Assembly (NCBI RefSeq): GCF_015207005.2
Contig: NZ_JADEXS020000003.1
Coordinates: 62,001 to 126,000, forward strand
Length of the DNA stretch: 64,000 nucleotides
Direction of reading: 5' to 3'
DNA from: Desmonostoc muscorum LEGE 12446
Lineage (GTDB): Bacteria; Cyanobacteriota; Cyanobacteriia; Cyanobacteriales; Nostocaceae
How positions within the stretch are numbered: the first letter of the stretch is position 1; the number at the start of each line of letters is the position of its first letter. This document shows positions 1 through 9,739 of this stretch, in pieces. The notes beneath the pieces are model-generated. The model saw nothing but the letters and a program-made list of their open reading frames with translations. It was not told the DNA's origin and ran no database searches. The position numbers were made by a program, and so were the translations under genes.

Positions 1-184
1 CGTGCTACCCTGATTTGTGACTTGGGAGTTATTAGGTAAAGTCGGATCAGGAATAATTTGTGCAATTACTGTTGAGGAGAACATGCAATATAACGCACTG
101 ATATTAAAAAAGCAGAAGCTAATTTTGTATAGGTTCATTTGAGGAAATTTAAAAATGTACTTTTGTCCTTTGTTTGCTTATCAC

Positions 185-1477
185 TTATTCTGTTTGAAAA
201 TTAGAAAGTACTGGCTTTCGTGTAGCTACAATCTGTTCAACAATATCAGCAGCACGACTAACTCCTCCAGATTGTTGAATCGCTGCTTGTAATTTGGAAG
301 CATTGTCCTTGTAACAATCTCCTGTCATTACCCGTTGAATAACAGATTGCAATCTAGGAACAGTGAGTTGAGATAATAAGACAACCTCTCCAGTCCCTGT
401 CCAAGCCAAGCGTGATGCTACCCCTAGCTGATCGCTAGCAATTGGGATAGCTACTAGTGGTACACCATTACTTAAAGACTCTAAAACTGTATTCAATCCT
501 GCATGGGTAATAGTAAGAGTAGCCTTTTTAAGTAGTTCTAGTTGAGGCGCGTAGTTCACAATTAATGGAGCGCCTGGCAGTTGTTGTAGTGATTCAAAAC
601 AATTGGAACCACCAAGAGAAATTACCAATTGAGCGTCTAATGCACTGCAAGCTTCTGCAATACAACGGAAAATATACTGTTGGCGATTTTGCAAAGTCCC
701 AAGTGAAGCATAAATCAACGGTTGCCCTGTCAACTTTTCATAGGGGAAAGCTATAGGTTCTCGTCCAGTTGGATCTTGATAGGGGCCAGTGAAATGAAAC
801 CACTTAGGTAAATCCTGTCTTGGAAATTCAAACTCAGCAGGTAATTGACTTAGTTGGCCAAGTTGGGAAAAGCTATCTCTCTGAGGCGTCTGAGAGTAGA
901 GGGGTAAATTCCATGTTTGACGATATTCGTCTAAAACTTGTGTAATCGGCTGTGTAAAACGCTTCATCAACGAGTAAGCTGCTTTGTTGCGTAAACGCGC
1001 CCACCATGCTGTGTTATAGCTCCAGGATGTGAAAAAAGGTGGAATGCCATCTTCAAGATTAAGTGGCAGAGCATTGCAAACAGTAACAAAAGGAATTTGC
1101 AGAAATTCTGCAATTGTCTCACCTTCTATTGTAGTTTGGTCTACCAACAATGCTTCTATACCGGCCGTTTTTAGAGCTTGTGGTGCTTCACTAAGCAGCA
1201 GATGCGCTTCCTCTTTCATTAGGTTTAGGATATATTTTAAAGCCGCAAACCCGCTCAATTCACCTAACTCTGACAAAGGCTGTACGTTTGTACCTTGACG
1301 AGATCTGGACTCTCCAATAGTCCAATAGTCTAATCCTGCTGCTAATATTTTGGATTTAACATCAGGAATTCCGAATAGGGTAACGCGATTTCCACGTCTT
1401 TGCAATTCACGTCCTAAAGCAGTCATTGGGTTCAAGTGACCATCTGTTGGGGGACAGAGTATACCTAAATGAGCCAT
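185..1477 (-). CDS. UDP-glycosyltransferase (GT1 / MGT-like)
   Basis: 430-residue glycosyltransferase of the GT-B fold, expected to move a sugar from an NDP-sugar to a small hydrophobic acceptor in the cytoplasm. The N-terminus MAHLGILCPPTDGHLNP is the usual first strand and His-containing loop of this family. The C-terminal half has the donor-binding signature as YAPQLELLKKATLTITHAGLNT followed by ESLSNGVPLVAIPIASDQ, where HAG and the late DQ contact the nucleotide sugar. Length is normal for the macrolide/zeaxanthin glycosyltransferase group, so the gene looks intact. It points away from the NRPS cluster and may or may not decorate that product; the acceptor cannot be read from sequence. 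The ATG at 1477 follows a purine-rich stretch. Confidence 0.85.
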   Translation of the reverse strand: MAHLGILCPPTDGHLNPMTALGRELQRRGNRVTLFGIPDVKSKILAAGLDYWTIGESRSRQGTNVQPLSELGELSGFAALKYILNLMKEEAHLLLSEAPQALKTAGIEALLVDQTTIEGETIAEFLQIPFVTVCNALPLNLEDGIPPFFTSWSYNTAWWARLRNKAAYSLMKRFTQPITQVLDEYRQTWNLPLYSQTPQRDSFSQLGQLSQLPAEFEFPRQDLPKWFHFTGPYQDPTGREPIAFPYEKLTGQPLIYASLGTLQNRQQYIFRCIAEACSALDAQLVISLGGSNCFESLQQLPGAPLIVNYAPQLELLKKATLTITHAGLNTVLESLSNGVPLVAIPIASDQLGVASRLAWTGTGEVVLLSQLTVPRLQSVIQRVMTGDCYKDNASKLQAAIQQSGGVSRAADIVEQIVATRKPVLSNFQTE

Positions 1478-2031
1478 ACATCTAACTCCTCTGCGAAATT
1501 ATAAAGTACGTTTTCTAAAAAATTACCTCAATTCTTGAATTAGGTATTTTTTTGCTACCTCTAAGTATTTCAAATTTTTTCCTAACTGGCTTTTGGTCTA
1601 CCTATTGTTATCAATAGAGGCAATGATACAAAACAAACTAGAACTTTTATACTAAATAATTAGTAGTTAAAAATTTTTTCTATATGAAATAATTAATGCT
1701 TGACTATTTCAGACTACGCTGGCAAGTGAAAATCATGATTTTCATCGGGAACTTAAGCTGCTAAGTTTATCTGCTTGATATTAAATGGTTAAAATCCCAG
1801 AAAATTTTGAGATTGCGATCGCGCTCCAAGAGTTTAATAAATATTAGGGACTTCCAAAAAATAAAATCAGCCATAAATAGAATGATAATCATTTTAAAGG
1901 GGGAGCTAGATCCAAGGGAGAAGACTGCGCTGCCCTCTGCCTCTTTGTCTCAACTATATTTTGGTTAAGTCTCTTGTCAAACAAATATGTAGTCGCAAGT
2001 CTAATTTAGTGTGTAAAGTGATACTTAGATA
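1478..2031. other. Intergenic stretch without a convincing gene
   Basis: AT-rich DNA with no convincing open frame. It holds a perfect palindrome (tgaaaatcatgattttca, about 1727-1744) and a HIP1 octamer near 1816. Promoters for the glycosyltransferase must lie at the left edge; no clear -35/-10 pair was picked. Confidence 0.4.
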
Positions 2032-2313
2032 TTATTCTTCATTTTCGTCATAATCGAAATCATCATCACCATGTTCTTCGTACCACTTTTTATCTTCAGC
2101 TAAAGCCATTTCTCTCTCGAGCATTTTTTTCTCTAGGGCTTGCCTTTCAAGCTTTTCTATTTCTTGCTTTTTCCTTTCAAAGTAGGAAGGAGAGCTTTTC
2201 ACCCAGACATTTTGGTTGTGATAAAAATCACCACGCTGTTCTAATGTAAACCCACCCAGCAATAGTCCTAACCTCGAAGTGAAGGATGGCGAGTAATTGG
2301 TTTGCTTGGGCAA
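2032..2313 (-). CDS. Small charged hypothetical protein
   Basis: 93-residue protein that I do not recognise. The first third is neutral and glycine-bearing. From about residue 45 to 75 it is strongly charged and helical (ERKKQEIEKLERQALEKK), and it ends in an acidic Asp/Glu run. That looks like a short coiled coil with an acidic tail, similar to many small cyanobacterial proteins of unknown role. It stands alone between the glycosyltransferase and gene fragments. The composition is consistent with a real gene, but nothing identifies a function. Confidence 0.5.
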   Translation of the reverse strand: MPKQTNYSPSFTSRLGLLLGGFTLEQRGDFYHNQNVWVKSSPSYFERKKQEIEKLERQALEKKMLEREMALAEDKKWYEEHGDDDFDYDENEE

Positions 2314-2593
2314 GGTTGCAGAGTCAGGATATCTACAAATCTTAAGACTTTATTAAATAGCTACCTAGAAAAAAATGGGTAAACAATGGGTAGTTTCCCC
2401 ACTATCTTTAACTAAGCAATTCAGGGATGATTAATTTTATAGAAAACCGCTGGCAAAAATTTTATAGCTGGCATTTAATAAACTGTGTACAAAACTAAGC
2501 TCTGAATTTTTATCAGGGCTTTTTAAGTATAAAAAGATGTGGCTGTTGGTGATGGGGTACTTGAAAAGAAAGATGGCGATCAAGTAGAGATTC

Positions 2594-2821
2594 ATGAGAT
2601 CGCTCCTCAAACAAGATGTTCCGCTGAGCGATGCCGATCTACTGTCTTTAGAAGAACTGCTGTTCAACGCCGAAGCCGTTGAAAGCCGAGAGCGATTTGA
2701 GGAGGTCTACGGGAAAAACCTCAACCTCAAGCTGTTCATTCGTCAGTTGGTTGGGCTGGACAGAAATGCGGCGATTGCTTTTAGGTCGTTACAATTGCTA
2801 TTAATCTCTATGAGAAATTGA
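2594..2821 (+). pseudogene. Type I restriction HsdR C-terminal fragment
   Basis: The frame reads LLKQDVPLSDADLLSLEELL, then ESRERFEEVYG and FIRQLVGLDRNAA. This matches the extreme C-terminus of type I restriction (EcoEI/HsdR-like) subunits, where the FIRxLVGLDRxAA block is characteristic. A stop codon lies just upstream in frame, and the normal upstream 700 or more residues of helicase and nuclease are absent. After LDRNAAIAF the frame diverges from the family. This is a remnant of a restriction-modification locus and not a functional gene. It converges on the truncated EAL gene, so this stretch looks like a junction of unrelated fragments. Confidence 0.65.
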
Positions 2822-3774
2822 AGAAGCAATGCGATCAGATTGCTGGAAAAAGAGAGTTTCAATCTCATGAGCAGCTAGAGGCTGAGAAAAAAAGTAGCCT
2901 TGACCAAACTCACATTCGAGTTCTTGTAACCATTGAAGTTGCTGTTGTGTTTCAATGCCTTCGGCTATCACTGCTAACCCCAACTGATTACTCAGGGCAA
3001 CAATAGTTTTGACAACTTGATAATTGCGATTATCATCTGACATTTGATTGATAAAAGAACGGTCAATCTTGAGGTTATCAGCAGGTAAGCGATGGAGATA
3101 ATTTAGCGATGAATATCCAGTACCAAAATCATCAATACTGATTTGAATTCCTAGCTGTTTTAACTGTTCTAAAACCAAGATGACTTCAGTGATATTGTCA
3201 ATGAGCATACTTTCAGTAATTTCTAAAGTAAGACAATTACCAGCTAAACCAGTTTCAGCTAAAATACATTCTATGTTCTGAAGTAAAGAAACTTTCCGCA
3301 GATCTTGAGCCGAAAGATTAACACTGACCTTTAAAGATAATTTACTAGAGAATTGAGTTTGCCATGCTGCCAGTTGTTGACAAGCAGTGTAAAGTATCCA
3401 ATGGTCTAGTGTTACAATCAGTCCGGTTTCTTCAGCAAGCGGAATAAAATCTCCAGGGCAGATAAAGGAGCGAGTCGGATGTTGCCAGCGTACCAAGGCT
3501 TCAAAACCAACTAAATGCTGATTGTTGATATCAAAAATTGGTTGATAGTAAACGAGAAACTCTTGTCTTTTAAGAGCTTGACGTAGGTCATTTTCTAAGT
3601 TGAGTCTTTGGAGTGCTTGAGTGTGCATTTGGATATCAAATATTTGATAGCAACTTTTGCCTTGAAGCTTGGCTTGATACATGGCAATATCAGCATCTCG
3701 CAGCAAATCACAAGCTTGATGGTAATTTCGTTTAGCAAAAACAATCCCAATACTGGCAGTTAAAAATACTTCAG
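2801..3774 (-). pseudogene. GGDEF-EAL protein truncated by an insertion sequence
   Basis: The leftward frame contains the end of a GGDEF domain (TASIGIVFAKRNY, then LLRDADIAMYQAK) followed by a complete EAL phosphodiesterase domain. The EAL signature is GFEALVRWQHP, with ITESMLIDN, IDDFGTGYSSLNYL and LKIDRSF in the normal order. The intact protein would make or break cyclic di-GMP. The open frame runs straight into the IS end at 3774/3775, so the sensor region and the GGDEF catalytic core are missing. TTG at 3706 is the first possible start inside the remainder. The EAL domain itself keeps its catalytic motifs and could work if expressed, but the gene has lost its promoter. Confidence 0.85.
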
Positions 3775-3791
3775 ACCCCCTAGCTATCTAG

Positions 3792-4775
3792 TTGGTATAC
3801 AAAGCAGGTAAGCTGAGGAAAGCACCTAGCAGCAGTAAAAAATTAGTGATAGTAAAGTTGCCTCGCCATCGCCCAGAACGAAAATTCAGTAACATCAAAC
3901 GAATAATTTTAGAATGTTCGCTCATCGAATGTGTGCATTGTGGTAAAGAGTTAGTTCTACGTAGACCAAGGCACATGCGTAAAACCATTCAAACAATGGA
4001 TGGTGCAGTGTTTGTGGCAGGTAAAAGTAAAGAATGTACCAATCCCAATTGCACACATTTTGGTAAACATTACTACGCTACTGGGGTGCTAAAGTACAGT
4101 CTGCCTTACAGTACCTACGGGCTAGACGTGCTGGCATTTATTGGTTGGCAACATGAACATGAGCATCAACAGTTGGTAGAAATTCAACGCTCATTAAACC
4201 AGCGCGGTGTTGAAATTAACGAAAGCAATGTGGGCAAGTTATACGGTCAATTTTTGGCACTGTTGGGTGGAACGATTGCACATACGGCTGAGAAGTTAGC
4301 TGCGACAGCGATTGAACATGGTGGTTTGATTTGGGCAATTGATGCCTTACAGCCAGAGGGTCATGGGACTTTGTTGTATGTGTTATACGAGGTATTAAGT
4401 GGCACACCAGTTAGTGCAATTCAATTGCCACAGGCACAAGCACAACGGTTAATTGAGTGGCTGCAACCATATAAGGAGTTGCCGTACACAGTGCTGGCAA
4501 CATTATCAGATGGGGAATCAGCAATCATCGCGGCAATAAATTCAACTTGGACAGATGTACCACATCAACGTTGTCAGGCACACTTCCTAAGTAATTTGAG
4601 TGAATCTGTGCTGCCATTAGATACAAAGCTCCGACAGCAATTAAAGGCAGATTTAGACGGGCTGCCAAAAGTTCCTGATTACTCTGAAAGACCCCAAAAA
4701 CCAAGCTCCGAACAGCAGCTAGATAGTACCCCCCTTTTTCAGTCATCCCCTATTTGTCACGAGACGCAGAATTAA
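3792..4775 (+). CDS. Transposase, N-terminal frame (zinc ribbon and DDE core)
   Basis: 327 residues. An N-terminal zinc-binding region has CVHCGKEL and CTNPNC. A DDE-type core follows, with first acidic residue in WAIDALQPEG, second in LSDGESAI, and the HQRCQAHFLSNL block typical of MULE-like transposases. The frame ends after ICHETQN, and the protein continues in the -1 frame in the next entry. The two frames overlap at 4727-4775 and this overlap holds a run of six C and five T (4729-4739), a plausible slippage site. The split could be programmed frameshifting or an inactivating indel; the sequence alone does not decide. The TTG start at 3792 lies inside the terminal repeat, so a later start may be used. 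Confidence 0.75.
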   Translation: MVYKAGKLRKAPSSSKKLVIVKLPRHRPERKFSNIKRIILECSLIECVHCGKELVLRRPRHMRKTIQTMDGAVFVAGKSKECTNPNCTHFGKHYYATGVLKYSLPYSTYGLDVLAFIGWQHEHEHQQLVEIQRSLNQRGVEINESNVGKLYGQFLALLGGTIAHTAEKLAATAIEHGGLIWAIDALQPEGHGTLLYVLYEVLSGTPVSAIQLPQAQAQRLIEWLQPYKELPYTVLATLSDGESAIIAAINSTWTDVPHQRCQAHFLSNLSESVLPLDTKLRQQLKADLDGLPKVPDYSERPQKPSSEQQLDSTPLFQSSPICHETQN

Positions 4776-5602
4776 TGGCAGTGGAAGCTCAAATTCGTGC
4801 GGCGATTCGGGATTGTGTCAATCGCACAAGTCGCAAACCGTTTAGTTGGGGTGGTTTAATGGGCTACCAGCAACTATTAGCTATTGGAGAAGTACTACGT
4901 AGTTTACCATACCGGGAAATTGATACAGATTATTTATCTCTGTTATCAGTATGGGTGGACCTTGCCTTAAGTAATAATCGTTCAGTCGCGTCTGACTTGT
5001 CAGAGGCGCACCAATGGTTGCGACGAATTGCTAATTGTTTGCGCTATCCTAATAATTCTGACCGTACCTCAGATGATGTAATCGATATTACAGAGACTGC
5101 CCAAATCCCTTTAACAAGCTTTCAAGTTCGGCGTGAGATGGAAGAGTTATTACAGATGTTTCAACCTGACCATCAACAAAATCCGGCACAGTTTGCTCTC
5201 AAAAAAAAGTTACAACGTTTATGGGATAAATACAGTACTGACTTATTACACTGCTATGATATCCCTGGTTTGCCACCAGATAACCTGAAAATCGAGTCTT
5301 TATTTAGTCATTTGCGTCGCCATCAGCGACGTATTAGTGGACGCAAATCAACTGTTGAATTACGTGATTTGGGCCAATATCAAGTTCTATTTGTAGCTCA
5401 AAACGAAAAACAGTTACTTCAACAAATTCGGGAAGTACCTATAGCTGAGTATAAAACTCAACGTCGTAGATTAGCGATCGCACAAGCTCCTCGCCAACAA
5501 AAACGTCGCCTTCATCGTAATCCAGTTAGCACAATACAATCTTTGGTCAATCAACATCAGGGACTTCTCACTGTGCTTGAGTTTCAAGCTCTTAAATACT
5601 AA
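4754..5602 (+). CDS. Transposase, C-terminal frame
   Basis: 282 residues continuing the preceding transposase in the -1 frame. It contains a basic, helix-rich segment and the block GLPPDNLKIESLFSHLRRHQ, which probably carries the last catalytic Glu of the DDE triad (E in KIESLFS). The C-terminus is rich in Arg and Lys and stops 17 bp before the right end of the element. The apparent TTG start at 4754 is probably not a true start: the open frame extends back to 4727, consistent with expression as a fusion from the first frame. Confidence 0.7.
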   Translation: MSRDAELMAVEAQIRAAIRDCVNRTSRKPFSWGGLMGYQQLLAIGEVLRSLPYREIDTDYLSLLSVWVDLALSNNRSVASDLSEAHQWLRRIANCLRYPNNSDRTSDDVIDITETAQIPLTSFQVRREMEELLQMFQPDHQQNPAQFALKKKLQRLWDKYSTDLLHCYDIPGLPPDNLKIESLFSHLRRHQRRISGRKSTVELRDLGQYQVLFVAQNEKQLLQQIREVPIAEYKTQRRRLAIAQAPRQQKRRLHRNPVSTIQSLVNQHQGLLTVLEFQALKY

Positions 5603-5623
5603 TTAGACAGCCAGGGGGTACAC

Positions 5624-8600
5624 CGTCAAATATTCCGCGATCTTGCACATTCAATGGTCTGTGGTTTAGATCTTCTTCAAGAGCGGAATCGTCATGATGG
5701 TTCAGCATTTCATGCTGCAAGTCCAGTCGCATTCGTTAGTATGCTGAACGAACATAACAGTGAAACCATGTCAGGAATTTTTCAGCTTGAAAACGATAAC
5801 ATGGTTTTCAGCGGCCTTGAAACACCTCAAGTTCTTTTAGACCATCAAGCTATTAGTAGACCTGATGGTGGTGTTTCTTTGATTTGGGACACTATGGATC
5901 TAGCGTTTGAGGATGGAGTTGTTGACGATATGTTCAACGCATATATATCCTTATTATCCAAATTGACCGAAGACGAAAGCATCTGGAATATATCTTATTT
6001 TGATTTCAGGTCGAAAGAAGAAAAAAGGCAGCATTCAGAATATAATCAAACAAAGGCTTCTCTATCAAAGCGATGTCTGCATGAATATCTTTACAGCCAA
6101 GCAAAGCGACTATCAGATAAACCTTTGCTCATCGACTGCCGCAGAACAATAAGTTATGGTGAAGCAACTTATATTTCTAACCGTATCGCCTGGACATTGC
6201 GTAAGCGATACAATGTCAAGCCAAACGAATTAATTGCAGTATATGCCTCAAAAGGTTGGGAACAAGTTATTGCGGTGCAATCTATTATCGCCGCAGGTGC
6301 TGCTTATGTACCTATTGACCCTGCCTTTCCCGAAAATCGAAAGTTAAATATATTAGAGCGTTGTGGGTGCAAAATTGTATTAACGTGTGAGACTAACTTT
6401 AATGATAGATGTATAAGTAGCCTTGAAAGAATAGCAATCGATCTTACTGATAACTTGGTTATAGAATCTGAAAATTTACCACGCATTCAGTCTTCAAATC
6501 ATCTTGCGTATGTAATTTTCACCTCTGGTTCAACTGGTGAATCAAAAGGAGTAATGCTTAATAACCTTGGAGTAGTTAATACTATAGATGATATAAATCG
6601 TCGTTTTAATATTGACTCCAATGATGTAATATTCGGTATTTCTGATTTGAGTTTTGACTTATCAGTATATGATATATTTGGAACTATAGCTGCTGGTGCA
6701 ACACTTGTTATTCCTCCTCCAGGATCAAATCTGGAACCTGCCTTATGTGCAAGATTGTGTGCAGAACATCATGTAACTGTTTGGAATTCTGTTCCGGCAT
6801 TAGTTCAGCTACTAGTAGAAAATTTTGAAATCAATTACCCATCGCAAAAACTGTCGTTTAGGCTGTTTATGATGAGTGGTGATTGGATTCCTGTTAAATT
6901 ACCGGAAAAAATTAAGCGGTTATTTTCAGCAAAGGTAGTCAGTCTTGGTGGCGCAACCGAAGGATCGATTTGGTCAATCTACTATGACATCAGTGAAATA
7001 GACGCAAATTGGAAAAGCATACCTTATGGATATCCCTTAACTAATCAAGAGTTCTATGTCCTAGATCAGAGAATGCAACCGCGCCCTAATAACGTTCCAG
7101 GTGAATTGTACATAGGCGGTGTTGGTGTAGCACAAGGATACTGGTTGGATTTCCAAAAAACAGCACAATCTTACGTATTTCATCCAGTTTTGAAAAAGCG
7201 AATTTATCGAACTGGGGACTGGGGAGTACAGCGCAAAAGCGGTTATATAGACTTTCTCGGAAGGGAAGATGGACAAGTAAAGGTACGAGGACATCGAATT
7301 GAGCTAGGTGAAATAGAGAGCATTTTACAGCAGCATCCTAGTGTGGCAAATGCGATCGCAAAAGTTATAGGATATCAAACACAAGACGCTTACTTAGCTG
7401 CATATATCGTTTCCAAAGATGGAGCAACACCCAGCTTGCAAGAGCTACGTCAACACCTTGCTGCATTCTTACCTGAGTATATGATTCCTGCAAAATTTAT
7501 ATTTCTCGATCAACTTCCGCTTGGTGCAACAGGCAAGATTAATCGCAAAGCATTACCGATACCAATTGATATTAAAAAAGCTCAAGTCAGTTGTCGGTCT
7601 CTTACTAAAACAGAATCTAGAATGGCAAGATTATGGTCAGAGATTCTTGAGATAGAAACACCTGCTGCTGAGGATGATTTTTTCAACTTAGGTGGAAACT
7701 CTTTTAGAGCAGCACGCTTAACCCTTGCTATTAATAATACCTTTGAAGCCGAGATCCCAGTAACTGCGCTTCTGCAACATCCAACACTAGAAAAACTTTC
7801 AAAATTAATAGATGAACGATGTTATGGTAATTCGTCGAAGCTATGGTCACCTATAATTTCGATCGCAGGTCGAGAACCTAGTCCAAAAATGTTTTGGTTT
7901 CACCCATCTGGTGGAGGAGTTTTGTGTTACAGATATCTGGGACAACTATTGTCACAGCAATTACATATCTTTGGCATTCAGGCGCAGTCTGGGAATGAAC
8001 AAAATCTCATGAATTCGATACCTGAAATGCTTGATGTTTATCTGAATGAAATACGTGCTATTCAACCGTCAGGCCCTTATCATTTAGGTGGATGGTCAAT
8101 GGGTGGAGTTATTGCTTACGTTGCGGCTCAGCAGTTAATTCAGCAGGGTATTCAGGTAGAAAGTCTAGTTTTAATTGATAGTCCTGCCCCTTTACGCCGC
8201 CAGATTCCGGAATTTGCAGAAATTGTCTCTTGGTTTGTATCCGATCTCGCTGAAGTAGAACAAACATTAAAACTTAGTTGCATACAACAAGGAAAATCAG
8301 ATGAAAATTTACTATTTGAAGCATTGCAAGAGGCACAACAGATGGGTTTGATCTCATTTGGTAAGATGCAAGATTTCCGCCCTCTTTTTAATGTCTTTCA
8401 GTCTAATATCAATGCACTGTATAACTATCAAGCATCACCAATAGAAGAAGATGTTTCCTGTTTGCTTTTGATGGCAAGGCAAAATGTTCAAGAGCGTGTG
8501 GGCAGAGAATCTATGCAAATATGGCGTTCCCTACTACCAAAAACAACTTCATTTTGTGAAATCGATGGAAATCATTATTCACTTTTAAAAGAACCATTAG

Positions 8601-8659
8601 TAAGTGAAGTGACATCTGTAATTTTAGAACATTTTAAACCAAAGGTTAAAGTAGGGTAA
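5624..8659 (+). CDS. NRPS module, 5'-truncated: Cy(partial)-A(Cys-like)-PCP-TE
   Basis: The frame is open from the IS end; ATG 5654 is only the first in-frame Met. Domains (residues from 5654): the end of a condensation/heterocyclization domain (about 1-115, with TPQVLLDHQ and the W-D pair typical of Cy domains); an adenylation domain (about 150-640) with FTSGSTGESKG, YRTGDWG, GREDGQVKVRGHRIELGE and LPLGATGKINRKAL; a carrier domain with its phosphopantetheine serine in LGGNSFRAA (about 678); and a thioesterase with GWSMGG (about 812) and catalytic His in GNHYSL (about 971). Pocket residues read D-L-Y (FDLSVYD), N (VWNSVP), S (MMSGDW), I-W (GATEGSIWS), like cysteine-activating domains. With a Cy domain this predicts a terminal thiazoline-forming, releasing module. 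Upstream modules are absent. Confidence 0.9.
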   Translation, partial: RQIFRDLAHSMVCGLDLLQERNRHDGSAFHAASPVAFVSMLNEHNSETMSGIFQLENDNMVFSGLETPQVLLDHQAISRPDGGVSLIWDTMDLAFEDGVVDDMFNAYISLLSKLTEDESIWNISYFDFRSKEEKRQHSEYNQTKASLSKRCLHEYLYSQAKRLSDKPLLIDCRRTISYGEATYISNRIAWTLRKRYNVKPNELIAVYASKGWEQVIAVQSIIAAGAAYVPIDPAFPENRKLNILERCGCKIVLTCETNFNDRCISSLERIAIDLTDNLVIESENLPRIQSSNHLAYVIFTSGSTGESKGVMLNNLGVVNTIDDINRRFNIDSNDVIFGISDLSFDLSVYDIFGTIAAGATLVIPPPGSNLEPALCARLCAEHHVTVWNSVPALVQLLVENFEINYPSQKLSFRLFMMSGDWIPVKLPEKIKRLFSAKVVSLGGATEGSIWSIYYDISEIDANWKSIPYGYPLTNQEFYVLDQRMQPRPNNVPGELYIGGVGVAQGYWLDFQKTAQSYVFHPVLKKRIYRTGDWGVQRKSGYIDFLGREDGQVKVRGHRIELGEIESILQQHPSVANAIAKVIGYQTQDAYLAAYIVSKDGATPSLQELRQHLAAFLPEYMIPAKFIFLDQLPLGATGKINRKALPIPIDIKKAQVSCRSLTKTESRMARLWSEILEIETPAAEDDFFNLGGNSFRAARLTLAINNTFEAEIPVTALLQHPTLEKLSKLIDERCYGNSSKLWSPIISIAGREPSPKMFWFHPSGGGVLCYRYLGQLLSQQLHIFGIQAQSGNEQNLMNSIPEMLDVYLNEIRAIQPSGPYHLGGWSMGGVIAYVAAQQLIQQGIQVESLVLIDSPAPLRRQIPEFAEIVSWFVSDLAEVEQTLKLSCIQQGKSDENLLFEALQEAQQMGLISFGKMQDFRPLFNVFQSNINALYNYQASPIEEDVSCLLLMARQNVQERVGRESMQIWRSLLPKTTSFCEIDGNHYSLLKEPLVSEVTSVILEHFKPKVKVG

Positions 8660-8840
8660 ATACTTGAGTTTAGACTTTTGTCGGAGATGAATCACTCCTG
8701 ATTTTTTGCCTAATTATCAACTAAAAATATCCCAAAGTCTATTCGATGGTACATATGAACGAATTTCTGAGAATTGCATTTACGCCCCACCAAAATAAAG
8801 GCTTTGATTATTTTCGGACATGTCTAATAACTAGTACATT

Positions 8841-9698
8841 ATGAAGCCAAAAAAAATAAAATCTAATCTGCTAGTGGCATTCTTTTTATTCAGCATTATC
8901 TTGACTACATCCGTAGCTGGATTCGCATATCCATATATGCGAAACAATCAACGGGATTACAGCTTATATAGTACTCCCATAGGTCACACAAATTACTTAG
9001 TACTGATGGCTAACGGGATTTATGATCCGAAAGACCCCTACTTCACGCCTCCTGACTTCAATTTTTTCTCGCATCAAATTATGGGTTGGAACGATGCACA
9101 GATAACGCAATATCGACAAAAAGCTGTAAGTTTTTTTTCAAAACGCTTTGGCGTTGATCCTGATAGTGCTAAATATACTGGGCGCGTAATAATGGTTCCT
9201 TTCATGCTAGACCCCCGATGGGAGTACCGCGTATACAATAAATCAAACGCTTATGTACCGCCGCAAGGATGGGTTGCACGCGATGGTGGATTTCAGTTGA
9301 TTGCGATTGACCCTGATGGTGTCGAGCTTGGTGGAGAATTTAGTGGTTGGCACGCACCCAAAGGTGCGATCGCAGCCTTTGGCGAATTCAATATTCAGGT
9401 AGCTCCTCAAATTTATAAGCAACCAAAGGAAATTATCATTCATTATGAATCGCGGCAACCTGTGCTACAAAACAGCGGGTTTCCTTTAGATCGTAATGGC
9501 AATGGAACATTAATAGCACCCTTTGATGTATATCATCCGCAATGGGGGCATGGATGGGCATTTGCTCATATCACTGATGTCCTACAACAGGATGGGAAGT
9601 TACAAACAAATAACCGCAACATCATGACATTCCCAGCCGGTGCAGCATTTCCCAATACAAATTCCAGTAAGACAACTTTCGACTCTTCCAGATCATAA
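8841..9698 (+). CDS. Secreted protein of unknown function in the NRPS cluster
   Basis: 285 residues with a basic N-terminus (MKPKKIKSN) and a hydrophobic segment LLVAFFLFSIILTTSVAGFA that should act as a signal peptide or membrane anchor. The remainder is soluble, rich in Trp, Tyr, Pro and Gly (for example HAPKGAIAAFGEFNI and HPQWGHGWAFAHITDV), and has no motif I recognise. It is codirectional with the NRPS and the AurF-like gene, with a 40-bp gap to the latter, so it probably belongs to the same operon. A periplasmic or cell-surface role in handling the product is possible but unproven. Confidence 0.75.
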   Translation: MKPKKIKSNLLVAFFLFSIILTTSVAGFAYPYMRNNQRDYSLYSTPIGHTNYLVLMANGIYDPKDPYFTPPDFNFFSHQIMGWNDAQITQYRQKAVSFFSKRFGVDPDSAKYTGRVIMVPFMLDPRWEYRVYNKSNAYVPPQGWVARDGGFQLIAIDPDGVELGGEFSGWHAPKGAIAAFGEFNIQVAPQIYKQPKEIIIHYESRQPVLQNSGFPLDRNGNGTLIAPFDVYHPQWGHGWAFAHITDVLQQDGKLQTNNRNIMTFPAGAAFPNTNSSKTTFDSSRS

Positions 9699-9739
9699 TT
9701 TCAGGGCAAAAATTCAACTTTTATTAAGGAACAAAAATT

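Larger units (their letters stand above)
3775..5619 (+). mobile_element. Insertion sequence with imperfect 19-bp inverted ends
   Basis: Left end acccccTAGCTATCTAGTT (3775-3793) and the inverted right end acccccTGGCTGTCTAATT (5601-5619) match at 16 of 19 positions. They enclose a DDE transposase in two frames. The flanks do not share a target duplication. The left flank is a GGDEF gene and the right flank an NRPS condensation domain, so the present position marks a rearrangement (deletion or recombination between copies), not a simple insertion. Family not certain; the zinc-ribbon N-terminus and CQAHF motif suggest a mutator-like or unclassified group. Confidence 0.8.

Noticed and set aside
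565..1298. Rightward open frames within the glycosyltransferase gene
   Set aside because: They are antisense shadows of a well-supported enzyme and show no conserved motif or ribosome site.
3775..5619. Simple transposition of the left IS into a single gene
   Set aside because: The two flanks belong to different genes in opposite orientation and lack a target duplication.
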